Source of the DNA: Adiantum capillus-veneris
Taxonomy: Eukaryota > Streptophyta > Polypodiopsida > Polypodiales > Pteridaceae
Assembly (NCBI GenBank): GCA_014529385.2
Contig: CM043971.1
Span: forward strand, 28,601,709-28,665,708
Direction: 5' to 3'
DNA length: 64,000 bases
Part shown: positions 20,200 through 31,101 of the stretch, piece after piece
How positions within the stretch are numbered: the stretch's first letter is position 1
How the letters are laid out: each line of letters begins with the position of its first letter
Translations under genes and position numbers: made by a program
The notes under the pieces: generated by a model
The model's database searches: none
Told to the model about the DNA's origin: nothing
What the model saw: the letters and a program-made list of their open reading frames with translations, nothing else

Positions 20200-23100
20200 T
20201 TTGGCCTTGAATGCACCCTAGAGCTTAGAAATGATGCCCTAACATCCCTCAACATTCATGTGGTGTCAATTTGTTTTACTTCTTGGAAGGTCTCTAGGCA
20301 TGTGCCGATGACCATGATGTAGGCCAAATTTGAATTCCTCTTGAACATTTGCATGGATTCTTTGAGATTTCGGACCTTATAAGCTTTTGTTGGCTTCCCA
20401 TCCATTAGTGGTGCCAACAATAGCCATGTTGGATGTTTCTTCTAGATGACCTTACAATTTTCCTAGTAAAATTCTTTTTGATATCTTCAAGAACGTTTTT
20501 ATGAAGTATGAGGTACCTTGGGTACTTAACCAACCAGATTCTCCACCAGTTAGGATGTGTTAATGATGGATCAACATCCCGCTCCTTTACTAATCTCTCT
20601 CTTATGGAGAGGTCAACGAACACATTCTCCACCAGTTAGGATGTGTCAGTGATGAATTGGCCTCCTACTCCTTTACTAATACCTCTTTGATGGAGAGCTC
20701 AAAGTAGCTCAACTCTGATCAATGGGTAAGGTAGAGATTGATGATGCCACTCTTCATTGATCATCTTGGGGGTGATCATGGTGACATTAAGAGAGTGGAG
20801 AACCCTCTCTTCCCACTGCATGTCCTCTTTCCAAAGCTATTCAATCTCTTTGAGTGTTAGTGACTTGAGTTCTAATTTTGCCAGACTACTTAAGCTACGC
20901 ACTGATGAGGTTCTCATGTTTGTAGGTGTGATTTCACGCATCTAGGTGGACTCACAACTTGGTTATGTTAGGCACTGCACAAATTGTAGTTCTTTGGAGT
21001 CCCTCATGGGTTACTCTAGTGATTCATCATTGTCCGTGTACTTTCCTTTGTCAGCCATTGTAGCTTTAAGTAACCTCTTCAAGCTTTCTATCTTTGCTTG
21101 GTAGGCATGCTCTTTCTGCATGAAACTGATTGCTAACTCCCTCTGGTGGCATCTACTTAATCTTTAATTCCATTTTTAGGTCTTGATTTCTTCTCTCCAA
21201 ATCCTGGTAGGCCAATCCCAAACCTTGTAGTGTTAGGATTGTGGGATTTTCTTTGAGTCCAGCAAGAAGCTTGTTCCAATCTTTCAATTTGGATTCTATT
21301 TGTTGTTAGTAGTAGCCATTGTCTACATCTCTCTTTTGTGTATCTATGATCTTTAGCTTGTAAGTCCTTAATCAATGCTTGTGATTGATCGTGCATATTG
21401 CTATACTCATCAAGAAGTGCATCTGTTAGTTTGAACCTTGTGTCCCAATAGTACTCTCTACTTTCTAAGGTCAAAAATATTTGTTTTCGAGTGTGTACAT
21501 TGATGTATAGTAGTTCCACCATTCAATGGATGTGCTCTACAAAGTCTTCTATATCTTCTAGAGGAGCCATTTGGTTGGTAGTGGATGTGCTAGCCTCCTC
21601 TTGAGCTTCTACTTGCTCAGCTCTGATTTCTCCTTTTTATTCATCTTCAGCTAGGGTTACTTCCCTTGGACTCTATGATCTCTCATTATCAATGTCATCT
21701 TTTTGTTGACTTTGTTCCATGTCCATAGGTAAGTCATATCCTAGAGGATCTTTTTCTATTAGGGACAAAGCTGGTGCTTTGTTTTCACAAGAGTAATTGA
21801 TGCAGGTGTAACTACTTCTTTAGATATTGTAGCTTCTAAAGTACGTTCTTGCTCCTTTGGGCTGTCAACGATGGTGGTTGCCTTAGATTTATCTGGGTTT
21901 TCTTTATCTTGAGAGGTTGTTTTTTCTCTTTTATTTTGTTCAAGACCATAGAGGTACTCTAGGCCCGCTAATGGGTCATCATTGTGTCCAAACATGGGCT
22001 TATTTGTTCGAAACTTTTTGGGGTCAAGTTGCCAATATTCTTTGAAACCTCCTTGTAGTCCCTATTCTAACTCAAAGGTTTCTCTTTCTTTTTGCAATCA
22101 AGTTGCCCATTGGGATGGTTCTTAAATCCTCACTAGTGGTGGCACTTGTGCTCTTTTCTTCTCCTTTCATCCATTTTTTGCTTGCCTTTCACAACTCTTT
22201 TCTTTTCCTCCTCTGATTTTGAAGGGATAGGATCATCCTCTTTGTCTTCTTGATCATCTTCCTCCAACAAATCCTTGTCTTCTTCCAGTTCAAACATTTC
22301 AACTAACTTCCTTTTTTATCTTGTTGCAAGGGACTTTGTCACTTCAACTTCTTTCTCCTCTTGTTCTTCATTGTCCACACCAGCAAAATAAACCAAGCAT
22401 TTTGGTCGGGTACAAGTCGTAGGTTGCTGGTCATTCCCACCGCATGGTATGCTATTTTGGTTAGTACTTCTAGAGCCCCTATATAAGAAACACTCTTACT
22501 TTTCTTGTTGTTGTTCAGAGTATTGAGCACATATTTTGTGTGATCAATGGCCATTGGCTGCTTGGACTTTAATGCCATGGTGAATGTAGAAGCTACATCA
22601 TGGCTAGGTGTGGTATATCTCAGGGGTCTTTTGGCTATGAAGTGAAAATGCTGATGATATAGCCTTGTGGGATCTTCAGCCTCTTTATGGATCATATCTC
22701 TAAAGGTGGCACATGTGAATTTCTTGTGAAGATGCCTGTGCACTTCTTCTCCTTAGATATCATTGATTCCCTAATGGTTGACAACTTCAAGGCCTCAACA
22801 ACAATATCCTTGGTGATGTTGATCTCTATTGCTTGCCCTAATGGATCAATGATTTGGGCAGTGTTATCCACCTAAAAAAAGATTAAGAGCTCATAAGATC
22901 TTTTCAAATCGACACCACATGGCTCTATTTTGTAAAATGCTAGCAATCCTAGACACCGGTTGGCTTCTTGCATGGTTAGATCTTTGGCCACATCATACAC
23001 TTCCTTTGGGAAGAATTCAAGATCCACTGCCTTTTTTTTGCACTCTTGAATCTGCTTGGAGCTTGGCCTCTGAAATGTACACTTTCTTTGCTCCCTTGAT

Positions 23101-23260
23101 GGATCCTTCTTCCAATTGGTAGGCTAGGAGCTCTTGGAGTCTTTGCTTCATAATTTTCTTCTTTTGGGCTAGCCTTGGTGATGTCTGCATTGAACCTGTA
23201 AGTTGGAAACATAGTTTTGTATGTTAGGTACACGTCAAAATGAAAATATCTTTGCAACTC
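20200..23260 (-). pseudogene. Accessory ORF K, extended coiled-coil form
   Basis: Minus-strand translation from 23257 gives RFNADITKASPKEE, then (with frame changes) LEFFPKEVYDVAKDL, GVDLKRSYELL and a block matching G (IIDPLGQAIEINITKDIVV against VTDLQGRPETEIIITELVV). Next come YVLNTLNNNKKSKSVSYIGA and EVLTKIAYHAVGM (22490-22560), shared with J, then an acidic Lys/Glu-rich stretch (22000-22340), a coiled-coil block (21157-21522) and a C-terminal segment with MQMFKRNSNLAYIMVI (20270-20350) like J. The final domain seen in G and J is not found. Many stops make it a pseudogene of about 1000 codons. It faces J in inverted orientation. No integrase is seen upstream. Confidence 0.68.
20538..20709 (-). 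repeat. 86-base tandem duplication inside K
   Basis: ATTCTCCACCAGTTAGGATG recurs with a period of 86 bases (20538 and 20624), with about ten differences between units. The period is not a multiple of three, so the duplication also shifts the reading frame of accessory ORF K. Confidence 0.85.
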
Positions 23261-24024
23261 CTCATGTGAAGCTTGAATTTTTCAATTTCTATTCTGATGC
23301 TTAAAGAATGTTTCTCAAGTAAATATGATGCAACTCAAAAAAATTCAACTTAGGATAAAAAAATTACAAACAAGATAGTTCTTATTATCTAGGGCTAGAT
23401 TACTGCATGATTATTGGACTTTAGCTTCATTCATGAGTCAAGGGCATCATGAATAGGCACTAATTGGATTTTGGAAGGATTTATATCAGTGAAGTGAGAG
23501 ATGGGGTGATTTTTGAAACAGATGGCTCCAAAACTAGCTAAGTGTGAGAAGGAATATATTGGATGTCCAAATTTGTTGAAACTTGGTGGATGGGCTTGTG
23601 ATGACACGGGGAAACAATGTGTATCAGCAATTTGAAAGTTGAGCTAATTTGGGATAGGTAGATATTAATTACGATTATTATCTCCCTCCCTTTTTTCACC
23701 TTTTTAAAAATTTGGCTATACACACTTGTTGTCCTTGATGAGATAAAGCCTTGAATGTGGTTTTGGTGAATTTTGGTTTCTCCAAGTGCCCCTTGGGCCC
23801 AATCTTGGAAATGAGAAGCCCTGGTGCATTTTTTGACCAAGTATAAAGATAAAAATATTCTTTTTTTGATTTTATTGCATAAATGGGCTCATTATGACAT
23901 AAGGAAGCAATGAGTAATGAAACTTTGACAAATTTTGGTCACTTTGGGCTAGAAGATAATGATCACAATTATTATTGTGTATGTGTGCTTGTGAGATAAA
24001 GAGTGATAAGGATAGAGAGAGAGA
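23261..24024. other. No gene recognised
   Basis: About 760 bases upstream of K (in its sense) show no integrase, LTR or primer site; the short ORF at 23538-23840 has no recognisable motif. A retrotransposon pol would be expected here if K were still in its native context. Confidence 0.5.
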
Positions 24025-24049
24025 GGGGGGGGGGGGGGGGGGGGGGGGG
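24025..24049 (+). repeat. G25 homopolymer preceded by GA repeat
   Basis: Twenty-five consecutive G bases follow a short AGAGAGAG run. The next 310 bases keep GGGTAGGGGGT-like texture, so the whole purine strand could form G-quadruplexes. Sequencing length errors are likely here. Confidence 0.95.
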
Positions 24050-24359
24050 TTCTAGGAAGGTAGGGAGGGGGTTAGTGGGGTCGGGTGGGAAAGGGAGATG
24101 GGGACAGGTGGGAAAGAGGGTAGGGAGGGGGTGAGCGAGTGTAGGTTGGGAGGCGGTGGAAAAGGGGGGCTAGAGGGGTAGGGTAGGGGTGAGGGGACAT
24201 AGGGTGGGAAAGGGGTCTTAGGGGGTAGAATGGGGGTGAGAGAGAGCAAGGTATGAAAAAAAAGGAAGTTGGAGGGAGCACGAGGTTAGGGGTCCAAGAG
24301 GGTAGAGGCTCAGTAGCGGTAGGGAAGGGATGAGGGGGTGTGAGAGAGGGTGTGTGAAA

Positions 24360-24383
24360 GGGGGGGGGGGGGGGGGGGGGGGG
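24360..24383 (+). repeat. G24 homopolymer
   Basis: Twenty-four consecutive G bases lie between two stretches rich in GAGAGGG and GGGGTG. The complementary CT-rich section (24490-24650) directly downstream could pair with it as an imperfect inverted repeat. Confidence 0.95.
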
Positions 24384-24745
24384 TTAAGTAGCGGGGAGAG
24401 AGGGTCAGTGAGAGAGGGGTGGGGATCCATGAGAGAGGGGAGAGATGGGGTGTGTGTATGTGGTAGACAAAGGAGAGAGATTGAGTGCACCCTCACTCTC
24501 TCTCTACCACACACACCCCCCTCTCTATATATCATGGATCCCCACCCCTCTCTCATCAACTCTCTATCCCCCCTTCATACACACACACCTCCTCCCTCAT
24601 ACACACACCCCCTCTCACTTGGACACAAATACACCCTTTCTCTCTCGACAACCCCCCAAACCGCCAAGTGGGTGAAACGTGTACTACCATAGTAGTTTGG
24701 AAATAGACATTTCACCTTTTGGATGACACTTGTCACCAAGCGGTT

Positions 24746-24794
24746 GGGGGGGGGGGGGGGGGGGGGGGGGGGAGAGAGAGAGAGAGAGAGAGAG
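24746..24794 (+). repeat. G27 then (AG)11 compound microsatellite
   Basis: Twenty-seven G bases run directly into about eleven AG units. The same G-run-then-GA arrangement occurs at 24025 (reversed order) and at 55695-55732, suggesting that the GA repeat and G run expand together. Confidence 0.95.
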
Positions 24795-25248
24795 ATTTTT
24801 TAAATCATGCTCAAGATCAAATATAACCTATGGGACCAGAGATACATATGATGTACTATGCATGGGGCTGATAAGTGATTCTCGATGCTCTAGGATTGTG
24901 GTGATGAGAGTTGCAATGGAAATCCCACACTGTGGCTAGAAGAGGAAAGTGTATAGGTCTAAGTCATGGTTGAAAATGTGAGGGAAGCAAGTTCAAATGT
25001 GAGCAAACACCTCATGGGAGTCAATACAATAAAAAAGTATTTATCATGTGGGTTCAACAGTAGGAGTTGTTTTATTCTATATTTTCTCACATGTTCACAT
25101 ATAGAAGGGTGTTGTAAAAATGATCTTGACAAAAAATTATACATTAAATAAGAAAAGGGTCCCTTTTTACTGGTGAAACTTTCACACCTATGGGGCTTTA
25201 TAAATAGTCCTTGAATGCATGTGATATATAGGTTTTACATATAGTGAA

Positions 25249-25263
25249 CCCCCCCCCCCCCCC
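25249..25263. repeat. C15 homopolymer
   Basis: Fifteen consecutive C bases, the opposite strand polarity to the nearby G runs. No coding feature is close. Confidence 0.95.
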
Positions 25264-25576
25264 ACCCCAGACAAGGAAAAAGTTAAGCACTCTAGTAGGT
25301 TGTGGGACAGACTCTCAAACTTGTAGTGAGTATAAAGTGCAAAATCAGTTTGACTCTTCTCCCTTGCCCCATCCTGCATTGAAGAGAGTTGGAGCTAAGC
25401 TAGATGGCTATGATAGTGTGTATCATCATCACTAACAAGGGGATAGGCTCAAGCATATAAGGATTGGTACAATTTTCTCTTTTAGCAAAGACATGATTTG
25501 GGGGAAATCTTCGGGATATATGGGTGGTGTAGTGTGTGAAGTGTGACCCATTGGATTCCTTCCAAGCCGTAATACA

Positions 25577-25895
25577 TTGGTGTTGTAGAAAAGCTTCATT
25601 CACTAGGGAGTCTATTGAGGCATCCTGAAGCAACTGTAATGCATCCCTTCTCCCAAACCAATTCTTTTTGTCTTGCATCCATCCCATGCTCAAAATCTTT
25701 CTTTTATGCATCTTTTGAACTTTTTGCTTGCTTTCCATGCAATTTTGGGAATTTGATGTGAGGTGTTTGTTGTAGAAAAGCTTCATTCACTTGGGAGTCG
25801 ATTGAGGCAGCATGTAGCAAGTGTGATGCATCCATTCCATGCTCAAGATCTCACTTTTATGTGTCTTTTAAACTTTTTTCTTGCTTCTCATGCAA
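25577..25895. repeat. Imperfect tandem duplication of about 190 bases
   Basis: GTAGAAAAGCTTCATTCACT recurs near 25577 and 25769; the units stay similar through CATGCTCAA and CTTGCTT. The second unit lacks about 30 bases of the first. Downstream a 31-base unit (TTTTTATTCTTTTTAAGTTT) is also repeated (25965-26030). The short minus-strand ORF across the first unit has no recognisable domain. Confidence 0.75.
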
Positions 25896-26128
25896 TAATC
25901 TTATGTTTGATACAATAATTAGCTTCACCATCATCAGAAATTGTGCCTTATACTCTATTTTTGACAATTTTTTATTCTTTTTAAGTTTATTCTCTTTTTA
26001 TTTTTTATTCTTTTTAAGTTTATTCTCTTTTTTCTTTTGATATCTCTGTTGTTTGATGCTGATTGAGACCTCAGAAAACTTCTCTTCCCCTCCTTACAAC
26101 AATAGTTTTCTCTAACGTGCTCTTTTTC

Positions 26129-26480
26129 TTAGTCGTATTTCTCTGTGGTGAGAGTTTTCTCCTCTAGCTTAGTCATAGCATCATAATAGTGATCTAAGAA
26201 AGCATGTTGTTCATCCAGCAATATTCTCCTCATGAAAAGTTGTCCCAAAATTATTTCATAGTTCAATTTTCTCTCAAAATCTACAATGGTAAATGTATGT
26301 TGGTAGTCAATCCCACATGAGCTGACTATCACGTTTTCTAACAATACCATGGGTTTCTAATGTGCCTATCTCCCAATTGCGATTTCTTTCTTGTCTGCCT
26401 AATTGTAGTTCTTCATTCCCAAACTATTTCTATTGCTATGGCAATGCCTACCCCACTGCCTAGTTGACATTAAATCTCTA
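26129..26480 (-). pseudogene. Ty3/gypsy protease fragment, minus strand
   Basis: The minus strand encodes GVGIAIAIEIVWE, then LLENVIVSSCGIDYQHTFTI, VDFERKLNYEIIL and GQLFMRRI, the same protease half seen in G and in I. It then continues as a hydrophilic tail of about 30 residues that I do not recognise. The catalytic DxG segment is lost (26460-26480). It lies head to head with I (plus strand) 150 bases away, so it is an inverted partial copy or an independent scrap. Confidence 0.72.
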
Positions 26481-26599
26481 TAGTGTATAATGATTGATAA
26501 CCCAAGATTATAAGTCTATTTTTGGGAAGACAATAAGGTAATAGATTTTCTATGGACAACTCATGTGAAACCAGGGCAATTAACACCCTTGAAAATCAT

Positions 26600-29180
26600 A
26601 TTTTTTTTCAAGATCAAGGAGAAAGGTGCAGTGAATCTTTCTGTACACCTCTTTAAGGATTTCTATCACAACAATAAGGTAAGGTTTTGAGTTTGTTTCA
26701 AACCATACCTCTTGGATCCATTACCAATTTGCAAAAATTGTCTAAAATATTTTTGTTGCTTGCTTGAAGTTGGGAATCAAGAACAATACAATAGCACAAA
26801 TCTATAGCTTTAAGCAGAAACAAGGAGAGTTTATAAGGGATTGTGTTAGTAAAATGATGCAGTACATTGATAGATGTCCAGAGTTGGAAATTCCAATTGA
26901 GGAGAGGCTTTTCTCATTGTTACTTTAAGTCTTACTCAGCAAAGAGTTGCATGGTACAATGTATAGCAAGAAACACACAACCCTAGAAGCATGCATCTTG
27001 GATTATATAGACTTAAACCACATCTATTGTGCCAACACAAGTACGACCTATAGTGGCATCCCCAATCAATGCCATAGAGGATATGTTCAAACATTTGAAT
27101 GACATGATGACCCATATGCAAAGGATACCACTGAGAGGGCCAGGACAAGGTCCACCACAAGGGAAACCCATTAGACCAAAAAGTCCATCTAAGTGGTGTG
27201 CCATTGAAGGAAAATGGAAAAACCATGAGACCAATAAGTGATATTATTGAATGAAATACAATGAAAATTTCCAATACGTGCATATATGATAGCTAGGACA
27301 ACCTATGTGTAGGTATCCAGCTAACATGGGACAAATGAAAAAATTACCCATGGCTATGGAGAGACCACAAGAAATGCTAGGTCAACATCTACCCTTGCCA
27401 AGAAACCATATAGTACCAATCAAGTACGTGCATCTTGAAGGACAAGTAGAGGAGCTATCCATACTATCATTTATGCCCTACAATGAGGCTCATTCATCAA
27501 TAGTGGTAGCAAAGGAAGAATGGTAAACTCAACCATAAACTACCATGGTAGATCCAATCTATCAAGCACCTATAGAGGTAGCACTTGTTTACTTCATTGC
27601 AAACCAAGAAGCTAGGCCACCCATGACAAAACAAATGCCAAAACCAAGTGTGAAAAATTTGTTATAACATCATCATTGGAAAAATGATTGCCCAAAACTT
27701 GATAAGAAATCTAAGCCAATTGAGGCTTATTGCATGCAATCTGGCAAAAAGGGTGGACATTAATTTAAGGATTGTGTAAGAAATATTGCAAATAAGGAGA
27801 ACATTGTCATCAACATAGTATATGCCATGCCAATTAGCTCCCCAGATAGTGAGTATATGGTTCTAGTCAAAGTAGTAACAAGGGCATAGGCAAAGAAAAA
27901 AAAAGCAAAATAGTGCTAGTGAGTTAGAGAGTAGTAAGAAGGCTTATAAAGACTCCAAAAAGGAGAGAACAAAATTATTAGCTTACGAGATAGAAAAAAT
28001 GAAGAGAAATCTCAAAGGTTGCTCAAGGGAAGAACAAAGTCCAGGTCAACTAAGTTCAAAGAACCAAAGTGAAAATTGAGAGGCTCAATATTGGAAGAAA
28101 AACCCATCAATGTGGATTTGGAATCTTTTCAAATTGGGTCATAAGTGGGTCTCACACTGGAAACAAAATAAAAAAAGTACCCAACACCTGACATGGATGC
28201 AACAAAGCTAGAAGCTTACCAAAACTTAGTGCAAATCACACAAATGATGCTTGAGGCACAAAAACCAAAACTTGAAGCGAAATATAAAACAAGACCAGAC
28301 TAGTGGAAATGAATGATACCAAAAATATTTAGTTAAAAATGAAAAACTTGAAATCATGGTACCAAATAGTGAAAATGGCTAGAAGGAGTCCCCTTAGTGC
28401 AGGAAGATCTATTGAATCAATTGTTGGAAAAAATTGAAGCGGTAAATGATGGAAGATTGACATTGAAATCAATTCCAATCAAAGAAGTTTGGCTAAACCA
28501 ACCACCCATGGAATTGGATGGAAAATCTTTATATGGAGATTGGGGACTAGAGAAGTTGAGACTTTCCAAAGCCCAATCACTCAAAATCCCACTCTTATAC
28601 TTGGAAGGTAATGGATAAACATCCTTAGTATGTAATAATACAAAATTAAACGAATTGTTGACGATCAAACCGCATATATGGAAAGATTTATAACACACTT
28701 TGGAAAAAATGGGGATTATAGGATTCACAAAAAAGAAAGCGAAAGATTTGCACTTAGACAAATCTCAAAGTAAACTTATCAAATCCGTTCCTATGAGCAA
28801 AGTTCCTAGGAGATTACTATGTAAGGGAAACAAAGAAAACACAACTCTTTTTGTGGAATATAACGATGTAGATGATGGCTATGCTAGATAGTGAGGTAGG
28901 TATTTCCATAGCCACAAAAGCACTTTGGAAATCTTGGCAATGACCAACAGTCAAGAAAATAAGAATGAAATTGAAAATGAGAGATTGACACATCAAATGA
29001 CCAATGGGATTGCTAGAAAATGTGATAGTCAAATAATGTAGAATCAAACACTAATATACATTTGCCATTGTAGATTTCAAGAAGAAATTGAACTATGAGT
29101 GGATATTTTCAAAGATTTATCTGCATATATGATGTAATTGCTAAATCCATTTATGGCCTTTTCACTCAATTTGTATGTCT
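26600..29180 (+). pseudogene. Element I: gag-protease remnant
   Basis: Heavily interrupted plus-strand coding follows the G gag plan. A capsid-like region (26640-27500) precedes HHHWKNDCPK and a second knuckle, AYCMQSGKKGGH..FKDC (27660-27780), then VVTRA (compare AVTRAQAQ in G). A gag C-terminal domain is at 28397-28900 (KSIPIKEVWLNQPPMELDG, IKSVPMSKVPRRLLCKGN) and the protease is at 28890-29110 (VGISIATKALWKSW, GLLENVIV, AIVDFKKKLNYE). At least a dozen stops are present, so it is older than G. RT and later domains are absent; a candidate LTR begins at 29201. Confidence 0.75.
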
Positions 29181-29200
29181 TAGATGATGGAGAGGGGGAA

Positions 29201-31084
29201 TGGGAACACACCCAAAAACACAACCAGATTGCCTCTCTATAGCCCAAGGTACTCATAGAACCCCACTCCTCTCCAAAACACCTTCAAAACAACACTCTTT
29301 GCACAACATACCCTTTACTTTGCTTACCAACAGGCCAAAAAAAAATTCAGATAATCCAAACCCACACAACACCCACACTACCTCAATTGCACACACCACT
29401 GCCACACAACACTTCTCCCTTGCTCTTTCTTTGCACCACACAAAAGAACGGCCCGGGGGCAACGCACACACGCCAACATCGACAACAAAAAGCATAATAG
29501 TATAGAGAAGAAGGGGGATCGGGAATTGACATCAAAGGGGAGGGAAGTGAAAGCTTGCTTCTTTGAAAAATGAAGTAAAATGATCCTCTGAGCTCTCTAC
29601 ATTTCTCTAAACTAGCTCCTCTTCTTCTCCAGAAGGCCCTCCTAAAAACACAAAAAAGGGGACACCCTCTTGGGGTGAGTATTCTAGTTTTGGCAACCTC
29701 TTTTCTTGTTAGACACTCATCCCACTCTATTTAGCTTGATTTCATGTGAACCATTTCTTTCCCTGACTTTTTTGAGCTCAGTACCACATTGGAGGCCCCC
29801 TGTATTCCAAGCAACAATGCCCGTCTCACCACTGGCCCATGGGTGCAAACATTTATGCCTTCAATAAAAAGCCCCCCCTCCCCCCTACAGGGACCCTATT
29901 TGAATGCAGCCTTATGGGCTGGAAAAAAAAACCACCACCATACACTAGCAATGCTAGAAAGTGTGATTGTGCCGCCTACACACCATTTACTGAGTGACAC
30001 ACAACATGGCCACCCCACAATGCGCCCATCACGCAACGCTCGCGAGCAGGGAGAGGGAGGAATCCATTGAAGCTTCACTCTCTCTCTCACTTGTTACTAA
30101 TGAGAGATCTTGGCTCTATATATATATATTCCACCACCATGCCCTTTAGTCCCTCATGTGGGATTTTACTTTGGCCACATGGAATCCAAGGGGAGGTCCT
30201 CCCCTTGGGTCCACAAAAAAACACCTCATAAAATTTTCAAGAAACCATAGCTTGGTACCAACTTTGGTATTACCCTCTTCTCATGCTCACTTGTTGCATT
30301 GACATCGCACAAAAACCCATTAGAAGTCCACCATTCTCGTTTTTTACCACCATCATTAGCTTCCTCTTTTGGATTCCCTACGCTCTGAAATTATTGACAT
30401 CAAAATCACAGAAAACCATATGCTATCATTTCCCGACATTCGCTCCCAACTTTGACCTTAAGTATCTTTGCGCTCCAAACTTAGATTGAGAATCCATAAC
30501 TTCCTATGGCCTTCCCATGCTGCATAGTGCCCATGCAAACCATGGCAAGATCCAAAAAATCCTTAGTGGCATTCCTATCAAAGGGGGCCAAACTGGGACA
30601 TAACTCGCCCCCGGTGAGACTTCAACCACTCATGACTTGGCCGTTTGAGCTCTAATTGCCGATCCAAAAATACTGACATGCACCAAAACTGAGCACTTCA
30701 AGACCATACATTCACATCCACTGTGACCATCCATCTATAACTGCCCAATTTGGTGAGGATCTACAAATCCCTTTAACATTCACACTGCCATAACTTGCAC
30801 TCCATAGCTCCGATTGAGGGGCCATCTGGACGAACTTGGAGAATAGAGTGAGGGCCACCTCTGGCACTTCCTCTTTTTCACTTTAGATGCTTGGACCTAC
30901 CACCTTTGAAGGACACCATAGTAGAGCACTTTGTCCCTAAAAACCACATAAGGCATACACATTCGTTTCCCTTTGCCTGCCCTTGATCTTCAAGTCTGCT
31001 TGACCACTCTGGCATGCCCTTGTGAGCACACATAGCCCTGTATTTCACTCCTTATAGCATCAACCAACATTATCTACACCATCA
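29201..31084 (-). repeat. Candidate 3' LTR of element H
   Basis: The interval starts TGGGAACACACC and ends CTACACCATCA. To its right lies a purine-rich tract on the minus strand (AAGGGGGTTGGGAAA, about 31085-31101), and then the tail of integrase H. That is the right order for a minus-strand element: pol, polypurine tract, LTR. A TATA-like run sits in the middle. No second LTR is visible to confirm the edges, and the left end could equally be the polypurine tract and LTR start of element I (GGAGAGGGGGAA at 29189). No ORF of interest. Confidence 0.4.
30117..30130 (-). promoter_or_regulatory. TATA-like run in the candidate LTR of H
   Basis: A (TA)6-like run followed in minus-strand sense by GAGCC lies about 960 bases inside the candidate LTR. 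It fits a U3 promoter but a simple TA repeat would look the same. Confidence 0.35.
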
Positions 31085-31101
31085 TTTCCCAACCCCCTTG
31101 T

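Noticed and set aside
24052-24706. Several Pro-, Gly- and Ser-rich ORFs
   Set aside because: Low-complexity G/C runs keep frames open by chance; no domain is visible.
29201-29505. Plus-strand ORF of 101 residues
   Set aside because: Lies in a candidate LTR, Thr/Ser/Pro-biased with no domain.
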